Below are positions 45,927 to 52,908 of a DNA stretch of 64,000 nucleotides, in pieces. The DNA is from Bacteroidota bacterium (GTDB lineage: Bacteria > Bacteroidota > Bacteroidia > Chitinophagales > Chitinophagaceae). Numbering within the stretch: the stretch's first letter is position 1; every line of letters begins with the position of its first letter. Under the pieces are notes generated by a model. It worked only from the letters and a program-made list of their open reading frames with translations. It had not been told where the DNA came from and searched no databases. The stretch lies in the NCBI GenBank assembly GCA_947460175.1, contig CANHGW010000004.1, positions 1-64,000 on the forward strand. Reading direction: 5' to 3'. The position numbers and the translations under genes are program-made.

Positions 45927-46424
45927 ATGCCGATGCAAATGAACCCTTTAAATCAAAAAACGAACAAAGTACTAAAGAATGAATCGTTGATGGTAGAAGA
46001 AGCTGCAATTGCCTATTCCCCTGCAATGAAAATTGGTTACATTTCAAATACAAGTTCAGAAATGGATGTATTAAATTTAATCAAAAAGGGAATTCCCAAA
46101 AAAGCATTGGATAAAACCATGCAAATGATGGACTTTTCATTAGACGAAATGTCAAGTATACTTCATGTATCTGAAAGAACGTTGCGTCGTTACGATGACA
46201 AAACACATTTAAATATTGAACAAAGTGAGCGAATCATTGAGCTCAATAATTTGTATAATTATGGCGTGGAAGTATTTGGCAATTTAAGCAATTTTAAAAG
46301 TTGGATCAATAGTCCTATAATGGCTTTAGGTCAGCAAAAACCAAAAGAATTTCTTGATACATCGCTCGGTATTCAAATGCTTAAAAATATTCTTGGACGA
46401 ATAGAACAAGGTGTATATTCCTAA
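45927..46424 (+). CDS. ParS/Xre/MbcA-family antitoxin
   Basis: A 165-residue antitoxin of a type II toxin-antitoxin pair. The central helix-turn-helix-like part (MDFSLDEMSSILHVSERTLRRYDD) and the C-terminal DUF2384 toxin-binding domain (FGNLSNFKSWINSPIMALGQQKPKEFLDT) are diagnostic. I use ATG 45927, next to the -7 box, and not the upstream TTG. The stop overlaps the toxin start (TAATG at 46422-46426). It should repress its own operon through the palindrome at 45897-45914 and neutralise the RES toxin. Confidence 0.9.
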   Translation: MPMQMNPLNQKTNKVLKNESLMVEEAAIAYSPAMKIGYISNTSSEMDVLNLIKKGIPKKALDKTMQMMDFSLDEMSSILHVSERTLRRYDDKTHLNIEQSERIIELNNLYNYGVEVFGNLSNFKSWINSPIMALGQQKPKEFLDTSLGIQMLKNILGRIEQGVYS

Positions 46425-46885
46425 TGATAGTTTATAGAATTAGTAAATGTAAATACATCGATGACTTATCGGGATATGGAGCATATCTAGAGAGTGGTCG
46501 ATGGAATTCAGCAGGGCGTGAAATGATATACACCTCACAGTCTGTTGCATTATCTATGCTAGAGATTCTGGCACATTTGCCTGCATCCATTGCACCAACT
46601 GGTTTTTGTTTACTTACATTAGAAATCCCTGACAACGAAATTGAAACAATTAATACAAAGCAATTACCTAAAAATTGGAATTCATATCCAAGCATCAATG
46701 CTACAAAACATATTGGAGATATATTTTTAGAAAAAAGAAACACCATTGCACTTCAAATACCTTCATCCATTGTAGAACGTGAAAATAATATTTTACTCAA
46801 CCCGCTACATCCTAATTTCAAGAAAAAAGTGAAAATGATTTCAAAAGAAGAAATACGAATAGATAAAAGATTTAGCCACAGATAG
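46424..46885 (+). CDS. RES-domain toxin (NAD-degrading family)
   Basis: A 153-residue RES toxin paired with the ParS antitoxin. The conserved residues lie at the expected places: Arg26 (SGRWN), Tyr36 (MIYTSQS), Glu47 (SMLEILAH) and Ser114/115 (IPSSIVERENN), and the family ending LLNPLHPNF is present. Characterised members destroy NAD+ and stop growth. The last residues (RFSHR) and the stop codon are encoded by a repeat of the CCACAGAT type that overlaps the 3' end; this is outside the catalytic core, so activity is probably kept. Confidence 0.9.
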   Translation: MIVYRISKCKYIDDLSGYGAYLESGRWNSAGREMIYTSQSVALSMLEILAHLPASIAPTGFCLLTLEIPDNEIETINTKQLPKNWNSYPSINATKHIGDIFLEKRNTIALQIPSSIVERENNILLNPLHPNFKKKVKMISKEEIRIDKRFSHR

Positions 46886-46902
46886 CGCAGATTTTCACTG
46901 AT
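46871..46902 (+). repeat. CCACAGAT-type dispersed repeat at the end of the toxin gene
   Basis: The stretch TAGCCACAGATAGCGCAG (46873-46890) followed by ATTTTCACTGAT (46891-46902) resembles the dispersed element (CCACAGATT...CGCAGATTTTCAC...GAT) that I know from many Bacteroidota intergenic regions. It contains the toxin stop codon. Confidence 0.55.
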
Positions 46903-46969
46903 GTTTGAATGTTAAGTATTTCTTTAACTATTTTTGTGTGTTACTGCCCATCAGTAAAAAAGTATATAT

Positions 46970-49051
46970 ATGTATTCTATCCAACAAGAAAAAGAATTTA
47001 TTGAACAAGCAAAACATTTTCAAACTAAAGAAATTAATGAAAATGATTTGACTATTGTAAGAGAAATTATTGAATATGCCGACTGGAAATATTATGTACA
47101 AGACAATCCCGTTTTGGCAGATGCTGAGTATGATATTTTATTCAAAAAGTTAAAAACATTTGAAGAACAAAATCCAATTTTCATTTCACCAACATCTCCT
47201 ACTCAACGTGTTGCAAAAGGCTTAAACACAAGCTTTCCAACGGTTGCCCATTTGGTACCTATGTTGAGTTTAGAAAATAGTTACAATGCCGAAGACCTAT
47301 TAGACTGGGATAGAAAATGTAAAGAATTAAGTGGTGAAACGCAAGTAGAATATTGTGTTGAACCTAAATTTGACGGAGCAAGTATTTCATTGGTTTATGA
47401 AAATGATATTCTTACAAGAGGTGCCACCAGAGGCAATGGAACTGAAGGTGATGACATTACGTTGAATACAAAACAAATTCGTTCTATTCCAATTAAAGCT
47501 GAAATTAGTAAGTTCAATTTAAAGCAAGTTGAAATAAGAGGCGAAGTTGTAATTACTAAAAAACGATTTGAAGAATACAATAATAAATTGATTGCAGATG
47601 GACAACAACCATTAGCCAATGCACGTAATGCAGCTAGTGGAAGTCTTCGAATTAAAGATCCACAAGAAGTAGCTAAACGAAATTTAGATGCATTTTTGTA
47701 TAACATTAGCTACACTTCATTGCAAGAAGGCAAGCAAACACATCCTCACATGCAAACACATCGAGGTATGCTAGAATCCTTGTCATCATTGGGTTTTAAG
47801 ACTTCATTGGAAAATATAAAAACATTTTCAACTATTGAAGAAGTTACCAATTATGTACAAGAATTTGAACTAAAAAGAGATAATCTTCCCTATGAAATTG
47901 ATGGTATGGTAATCAAAGTAAATCGATTGGATTTGCAAGAAAAAACAGGACAAACTTCACATCATCCACGTTGGGCTATTGCATTTAAATTCAAAGCACG
48001 ACAAGCCACCAGCAAACTACTCAATGTAGAATATCAAGTTGGAAGAACAGGTAGCGTTACACCTGTGGCAAAAATTGAACCTGTTGCTGTTGGTGGTGTA
48101 ACGATTTCATCATTATCGATGTTTAATGAAGATGTCATCAAAGAAAAACAATTGATGATAGGCGATACTGTTTTGATAGAACGAGCAGGTGATGTCATTC
48201 CATATATCGTAAAATCATTTCCTGAATTAAGAGATGGAAGTGAACAGGAAATTATTTTTCCAATAGCATGTCCTGTTTGTAACGAACAACTTTATAAACC
48301 AGAAGGAGAAGCTGTTTGGCGTTGCACCAATATCAATTGCGAAGCACAAGTCATTGAAAAAATTGCACACTATGCATCAAAAGATGCATTGGATATTCGA
48401 GGTTTAGGTGATGCATTAGTCAGACGATTTTTTGAGCAAGGGTTTTTAAAAAACATTGTGGGCATTTATCATTTGCCTTATGACCAATTAAAAACATTAG
48501 AAGGATTTGGCGAAAAATCGATGTTGAATTTAAAAGATGCTATTGAGAAATCAAAGTCACAACCTCTGCATCGGTTGATATTTGGTTTGGGCATTCGTTA
48601 TGTTGGAGAAACCACTGCAAAGGCATTAGCACGAACGGTTTCACATTTAACCGATTTATATCATAAAACAAAAGAAGACTTATTGACTATTGAAGATGTG
48701 GGTGAAAAAGTAGCTACGTCTATTGTTGAATTTTTCTCACATCATGATAACAGAGCCATTTTAGAAGCCTTGGAAAAGGAAGGCGTTTGTTTAGCCAATA
48801 CACAAAAAAATGAAGCCATGAGTGGTAGTTTAGTAGGTAAAACATTTTTATTTACAGGCACACTTTCTATGAAAAGAAGCGAAGCTGAAGCTATTGCAGA
48901 AAAAAATGGAGGAACAATTATTGGTAGTGTTAGCACCAAATTAAATTACTTGGTTGTAGGTGAAGATGCTGGTAGCAAACTTGAAAAAGCAAAGAAATTA
49001 GGTACAGTAACAATTTTAAGTGAAGAAGAGTTTTTGAAGTTGGTGGAGTAA
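46970..49051 (+). CDS. ligA: NAD-dependent DNA ligase LigA
   Basis: Essential replication and repair ligase, 693 residues. The adenylation domain has the nucleotide-accepting Lys in EPKFDGASISL and an N-terminal Ia domain (DYKYY-like ADAEYDILFKKL). It is followed by an OB fold (YQVGRTGSVTPVAKIEPV), a four-Cys zinc site (CPVCNEQL, CTNINC), helix-hairpin-helix repeats (GFGEKSMLNL, DVGEKVATSIV) and a C-terminal BRCT domain (LVGKTFLFTGTL). A TATTTTTG box lies at 46929-46936. It is unrelated in function to the toxin pair upstream, although both deal with NAD. Confidence 0.96.
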   Translation: MYSIQQEKEFIEQAKHFQTKEINENDLTIVREIIEYADWKYYVQDNPVLADAEYDILFKKLKTFEEQNPIFISPTSPTQRVAKGLNTSFPTVAHLVPMLSLENSYNAEDLLDWDRKCKELSGETQVEYCVEPKFDGASISLVYENDILTRGATRGNGTEGDDITLNTKQIRSIPIKAEISKFNLKQVEIRGEVVITKKRFEEYNNKLIADGQQPLANARNAASGSLRIKDPQEVAKRNLDAFLYNISYTSLQEGKQTHPHMQTHRGMLESLSSLGFKTSLENIKTFSTIEEVTNYVQEFELKRDNLPYEIDGMVIKVNRLDLQEKTGQTSHHPRWAIAFKFKARQATSKLLNVEYQVGRTGSVTPVAKIEPVAVGGVTISSLSMFNEDVIKEKQLMIGDTVLIERAGDVIPYIVKSFPELRDGSEQEIIFPIACPVCNEQLYKPEGEAVWRCTNINCEAQVIEKIAHYASKDALDIRGLGDALVRRFFEQGFLKNIVGIYHLPYDQLKTLEGFGEKSMLNLKDAIEKSKSQPLHRLIFGLGIRYVGETTAKALARTVSHLTDLYHKTKEDLLTIEDVGEKVATSIVEFFSHHDNRAILEALEKEGVCLANTQKNEAMSGSLVGKTFLFTGTLSMKRSEAEAIAEKNGGTIIGSVSTKLNYLVVGEDAGSKLEKAKKLGTVTILSEEEFLKLVE

Positions 49052-49123
49052 ATTGGATCTCGCAAATTGCTACATCCAATTTATAATATTTAATATATTT
49101 GAAAATTAATAATAACCTACTTT

Positions 49124-49769
49124 ATGCTATTAACAGACGGACAAATAGTCAATAAATATACCATATCAGAGGACAAAAAGTAATGCTCGATAGAGATTTG
49201 GCTGAAATGTATGGTGTTGAAACAAAAATTTTAAATCAGCGTATTAAAAGAAATCTTATTCGATTTCCTGAAGACTTTATGTTTTCTCTTACAGAAATAG
49301 AATGGGGAAACTTGAGGTCACAAATTGTGACCTCAAGTTGGGGAGGTTTAAGAATAATGCCGTTTGCCTTTACAGAACAAGGCGTAGCTATGTTGTCAAG
49401 TGTTTTATACCGTGAAATATGTAATAGTCCAATTTCATTGAACTAAACATCTTTCCTATCGGTATGTACCACTGTAAGATTTGGTCTACGACACAAATCA
49501 CATTGGTATTAAATAGTGATAGGGCTATCGAAGTGAATATTCAAATAATACGATTATTTACAAAACTTCGAAATGCTGTTTTGGACAACAAAGAAGTTCT
49601 TTTTAAATTAGAAAAGATAGATAAAAAAATAATGAACCTTGGTTTTGATGTAAAAATGCACGATGATGAAATAGAAACTATTTTTAAACTCATTGATGAA
49701 CTAAGAGATAAAAAAGAAGATGCACCTCCAAAAAGAAATCCCGTAGGTTTTAAAACGAAGACTCAATAA
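49124..49769 (+). pseudogene. ORF6N-domain (KilA-N type) gene, disrupted by a frameshift and an insertion
   Basis: The ancestral product is recognisable in three pieces. ATG 49124 opens [19 protein letters not shown], then a stop; one missing A in the run at about 49174-49178 separates it from [14 protein letters not shown]...[11 protein letters not shown]...[22 protein letters not shown] (49183-49407), the ORF6N DNA-binding domain of phage and plasmid origin. The tail (LNSDRAIEVNIQIIRLFTKLR, helical, to 49769) resumes in another frame after an extra 101 bp at 49408-49508. The gene is therefore non-functional as read. It sits in a 0.8-kb region between ligA and small lipoproteins. Confidence 0.85.
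49408..49508. mobile_element. 101-bp insertion flanked by TTA in the ORF6N gene
   Basis: The segment begins TACCGTG and ends ATTGGTA, so the outer four bases are inverted (TACC/GGTA). It is preceded and followed by TTA (49405-49407, 49509-49511), a possible 3-bp target duplication. Removing one TTA plus the insert (104 bp) joins AMLSSVL to NSDRAIEVNIQ exactly as in intact ORF6N proteins. Internally, GGTA-TG-TACC (49461-49470) repeats the end motif. No protein is encoded. Confidence 0.55.
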
Positions 49770-49839
49770 ACAGCACGAAAATCATTCATATTAATAAAGT
49801 AAGATTAAATATCGCTTCTGTTTTTCAGTTTTAAAATTA

Positions 49840-49847
49840 TATATTTG
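49840..49847 (+). promoter_or_regulatory. -7 box of the DUF4920 lipoprotein gene
   Basis: TATATTTG matches TAnnTTTG, 19 bases before ATG 49867. At the 19-base distance the upstream element is CTG (49818-49820), one base from TTG. Confidence 0.55.
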
Positions 49848-49866
49848 TCTACAAATTATTTCGATC

Positions 49867-50367
49867 ATGAAAAAAATCATCCTTCCTTTTTTAGCTATTG
49901 CCTTATTGGCATCTTGTGCTAATAATGAATCTAAAGAAACGAAAACCGATGCTGCAAAAACAGAAGTATCTGCTAAAGCCCCCCAATTTTTTGGTGAAAA
50001 AATAACGGAAGATGGAGCAACTCCTTCTGATAGTTTAAAAGCAATGATGGGTGACAAAACTGAATTGAATTGCAAATTGAGTGGCAAGGTAGATGCTGTT
50101 TGCCAAAAGAAAGGTTGCTGGATGGAATTAAAAAATAATGATGGGACATCACTGCGAGTTACATTTAAAGACTATGCATTCTTTATGCCTAAAGATGGTG
50201 CAGGCTTAACAGCTATAGTAGATGGTATAGCAAAAGTAGAAGTTACCTCTGTGGCCGATTTGCAGGAATATGCAAAAGACGATGGTAAATCAAAAGAAGA
50301 CATTGCAAAAATTACCGAGCCATTGAAAGAATTGGTTTTCGAAGCCAAAGGCGTTATACTTAAATAA
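49867..50367 (+). CDS. DUF4920-like lipoprotein
   Basis: A 166-residue lipoprotein (signal MKKIILPFLAIALLASCANN). After a Lys/Thr/Ala linker comes a compact domain with PQFFGEKITEDGATPSDSL, the pair of Cys in VDAVCQKKGCWMEL and TFKDYAFFMPKD, matching the uncharacterised DUF4920 family. The CxxxxxC next to Trp and Met could bind copper or be redox active; this is an inference. It is followed after 9 bp by a heme-motif lipoprotein, which supports a redox role. Confidence 0.8.
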   Translation: MKKIILPFLAIALLASCANNESKETKTDAAKTEVSAKAPQFFGEKITEDGATPSDSLKAMMGDKTELNCKLSGKVDAVCQKKGCWMELKNNDGTSLRVTFKDYAFFMPKDGAGLTAIVDGIAKVEVTSVADLQEYAKDDGKSKEDIAKITEPLKELVFEAKGVILK

Positions 50368-50376
50368 GCATTTTAT

Positions 50377-50835
50377 ATGAAAAAAATAATTATTACACTT
50401 TGTATCATCACAAGTGTGTTGGCTGTCGCATGCAATGAAAACAATCAAGCTAAGAAAGCAGAAAAAGAAGACTGTAAAAGTGAAACCATCAAAGATCCCA
50501 ATGATCCAAAGCCAATGGCGTTGATGATGCGAACCATGGCTAATAATTGTGATAGTATGCGTCTTGAAATCAATGCTGGCAAAACGGTTGATTCAGTGAA
50601 ATATCCGTTGATGCCTTTCTGGACTGCCGAACCTACCGATTCCGCCAACTTAGTAGAGCTATTTTACAACAATGCCTCTCAATTTGAAATCGCATATCGT
50701 ACCTTGATGAGCAATAAAGAACATCAACGTGAAAACTACACCGCTGTGATTAATTCCTGCGTGAATTGTCATAATAGCTTTTGTAGTGGCCCATTGCGTA
50801 GAATAAAGAAACTTCCGCTGGATTATAAAGAGTAG
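50377..50835 (+). CDS. Lipoprotein with a c-type heme motif
   Basis: A 152-residue lipoprotein (signal MKKIIITLCIITSVLAVACNE). The only cofactor motif is CVNCH near the C terminus (INSCVNCHNSFCSGPLRRIKKL), arranged as in four-helical cytochrome c-prime-like proteins where CxxCH lies at the end. The central helices (MALMMRTMANNCDSMRLEI, LVELFYNNASQFEIAYRTL) fit that fold. It is the second gene of a pair with the DUF4920 lipoprotein. Confidence 0.8.
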   Translation: MKKIIITLCIITSVLAVACNENNQAKKAEKEDCKSETIKDPNDPKPMALMMRTMANNCDSMRLEINAGKTVDSVKYPLMPFWTAEPTDSANLVELFYNNASQFEIAYRTLMSNKEHQRENYTAVINSCVNCHNSFCSGPLRRIKKLPLDYKE

Positions 50836-50958
50836 TGTTTATGTTTCCTTCCAATCTCTTCCATTTCCCAACTCAATTTAATAACTTCGCCCTTTCTCGC
50901 AAACGAATACCGAATCAGCTTCGTCTATCGTATGTACACAAACATTAAAAACAATTTT

Positions 50959-52752
50959 ATGATGAAAAAGAATCTTCTTCTATGGTTAATTGCCATTATT
51001 ACGTTTTCACTTACAGGCTTACAGTCGTGTAAGTATAAAACCGATTACCAAATCAATACGAATCCTAATGTATACGACAATAGTAAAATTGTGGTAGCAT
51101 CCTTTTATGGTCAATTGCTAGATGAAGCCGGTGCTCCTATCGAAAATGCAACTGTAACTACGAGTGGATACACCACACAGACCGATGTGAATGGTTTGTA
51201 TTTTTTCAACAATATCAATACCCCTGAACATAATACTAGTATCAAAGCAAGCAAAATAGGCTTTTTCAATGGGTTCCGTTCTATGATGGTGAAAGCAGGT
51301 GATAAACACCAAGTGATTTTAACTTTAATGAAAAAAGACAATGCACAATCCTATGTATCATCAGCTGGTGGAACCATCAGCACTGGAAATGGGTTAAGCA
51401 TTACGTTTCCTGCATCAGCCTTAAAAAATAAAGCAACTGGCTTGCCTTACAATGGTCAAGTTTATGTATACGCTAAACGCATCGACCCTACTACCTCTTT
51501 GGGTAGAAATACGATGCCGGGCGATTTAAGAGGTATTTCTACAGATCAAAACGAAAACATGCTTCGTAGTTTTGGGATGTTAGTGGCTGAGTTATACGAT
51601 GCCAATGGCAACGCATTACAATTAGCCGAAACTCAAGAAGCGACTATCAGTCTTGATATTCCTACCTCTAGTGTTTCGAGCGCTCCTGCATCAATTGCTC
51701 TTTGGTATTTTGATGAGGCAAAAGGTATTTGGGTAGAAGAAGGTCGTGCTATGTTGCAAGGCAATAAATATGTAGGGACTGTAAAGCATTTTTCTTTCTG
51801 GAACTGCGATACGCCTGAAGCTGCTATTCAACTTGAAATGACATTGATTGATCAGAACAACAATCCTCTATCAGGTTATACAGTAAAATTAACAAACACG
51901 ACAAACCTTGATCAACGATATGGCACTACAAATGCAAGCGGATGGGTAGGAGGATTAGTATATTCAAATGCCACACTTACAATGGAAGTGTTCTCAAACA
52001 TCAATGTATGTGGCGCTTCTACACCAATGTACACTCAAACTGTTACTACAGGAGCTATCAATCAAAATTTAGGAACTATCATTGTAAATGTTGCAAGCCC
52101 TGCATCGGCTACAATCGCTGGTACTATTGTAGACTGCGCAAATAATCCTATTTCAAATGCTAGTTTGTTAGTACAACCACTTGGTCTAGTGATTGTGCCA
52201 AATGCAGCTGGTCAGTTTTCATATACCATTCCATGTACACCTACTGGAGTTCTTACGTATTATGCTTACGATTTAACCAATAATGTATACGGTTCTACTA
52301 CAGGTACTGTTGTATCTGGAAACAATATCATTGGCAATCAAGCAGCCTGTGGCAATGTGACACCTTATTTGAACATCACCTTGACCAACACTGTTACACT
52401 TGTAAGCGCAACCAAAAACTTTTTATCCCCTGTTGACAATGTAACCGCAATGGTTGATAGTGCAATGGCAAATGCTTATTCAACCATTACAGCTAGCGGT
52501 AGTACTGGTTTTGTGTATATACAAGCAAATGACTCTACAGTAGGGTCACATTTAGTTATTGGTTCTACACTTTATGGAATTGGAACATTTACCGATACAC
52601 AGTTTTCTGTAGTTTCAGGTAGTGTAAATTATACAAGCTTTCCTTTATTCCCTGGCGATGTAATAGGTACTTTCTCATTGAATCTCACAGGAAATCCAAG
52701 CGGAAATACATACACTGCAACGGGCAATTTCAGAGCACCACGTCAAAACTAA
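50959..52752 (+). CDS. Large surface or periplasmic lipoprotein with a carboxypeptidase-regulatory-like domain
   Basis: A 597-residue lipoprotein; ATG 50959 gives MMKKNLLLWLIAIITFSLTGLQSC, with Cys as the lipid site. Residues about 40-115 form a CarboxypepD_reg-like domain (VASFYGQLLDEAGAPIENATVTTSGYTTQTD). Residues about 125-300 resemble the ZU5/FAM171-like unit (GLSITFPASALKNKATGLPY, HFSFWNCDTP). Further Ig-like repeats follow (TIAGTIVDCANNPISNASLLV). No catalytic motif is present. It probably works as a surface-exposed binding or structural protein. A terminator hairpin follows. Confidence 0.82.
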   Translation: MMKKNLLLWLIAIITFSLTGLQSCKYKTDYQINTNPNVYDNSKIVVASFYGQLLDEAGAPIENATVTTSGYTTQTDVNGLYFFNNINTPEHNTSIKASKIGFFNGFRSMMVKAGDKHQVILTLMKKDNAQSYVSSAGGTISTGNGLSITFPASALKNKATGLPYNGQVYVYAKRIDPTTSLGRNTMPGDLRGISTDQNENMLRSFGMLVAELYDANGNALQLAETQEATISLDIPTSSVSSAPASIALWYFDEAKGIWVEEGRAMLQGNKYVGTVKHFSFWNCDTPEAAIQLEMTLIDQNNNPLSGYTVKLTNTTNLDQRYGTTNASGWVGGLVYSNATLTMEVFSNINVCGASTPMYTQTVTTGAINQNLGTIIVNVASPASATIAGTIVDCANNPISNASLLVQPLGLVIVPNAAGQFSYTIPCTPTGVLTYYAYDLTNNVYGSTTGTVVSGNNIIGNQAACGNVTPYLNITLTNTVTLVSATKNFLSPVDNVTAMVDSAMANAYSTITASGSTGFVYIQANDSTVGSHLVIGSTLYGIGTFTDTQFSVVSGSVNYTSFPLFPGDVIGTFSLNLTGNPSGNTYTATGNFRAPRQN

Positions 52753-52772
52753 CATTTCAATTATTATCTAGT

Positions 52773-52806
52773 AAAACTGCTTTCAAATGAAAGCAGTTTT
52801 TTTTAT
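52773..52806 (+). terminator. Rho-independent terminator
   Basis: AAAACTGCTTTC (52773-52784) pairs with GAAAGCAGTTTT (52789-52800) across AAAT, followed by more T. It ends the lipoprotein transcript before the ileS promoter. Confidence 0.88.
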
Positions 52807-52860
52807 TCAAGCTAGTAAAAGACTCATATAATTTGAATCGATTGCAATAGTTCTTACAAA

Positions 52861-52890
52861 TTGCTGTTGTATTTTTTTTAATTACCTTTG
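52861..52890 (+). promoter_or_regulatory. Promoter of ileS
   Basis: TTG (52861-52863), 19 bases, TACCTTTG (52883-52890): an exact TTG-N19-TAnnTTTG promoter, 18 bases before the ileS ATG at 52909. Confidence 0.78.
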
Positions 52891-52908
52891 CACCCATTTT
52901 TAAGCATC

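Noticed and set aside
50836-50931. C/T-rich stretch after the heme lipoprotein as a third heptamer array
   Set aside because: The bases do not keep a 7-bp register and share no unit with the two real arrays.
52888-52908. Upstream TTG start for IleS
   Set aside because: The TTG overlaps the end of the TACCTTTG promoter box; the ATG at 52909 matches the family start.
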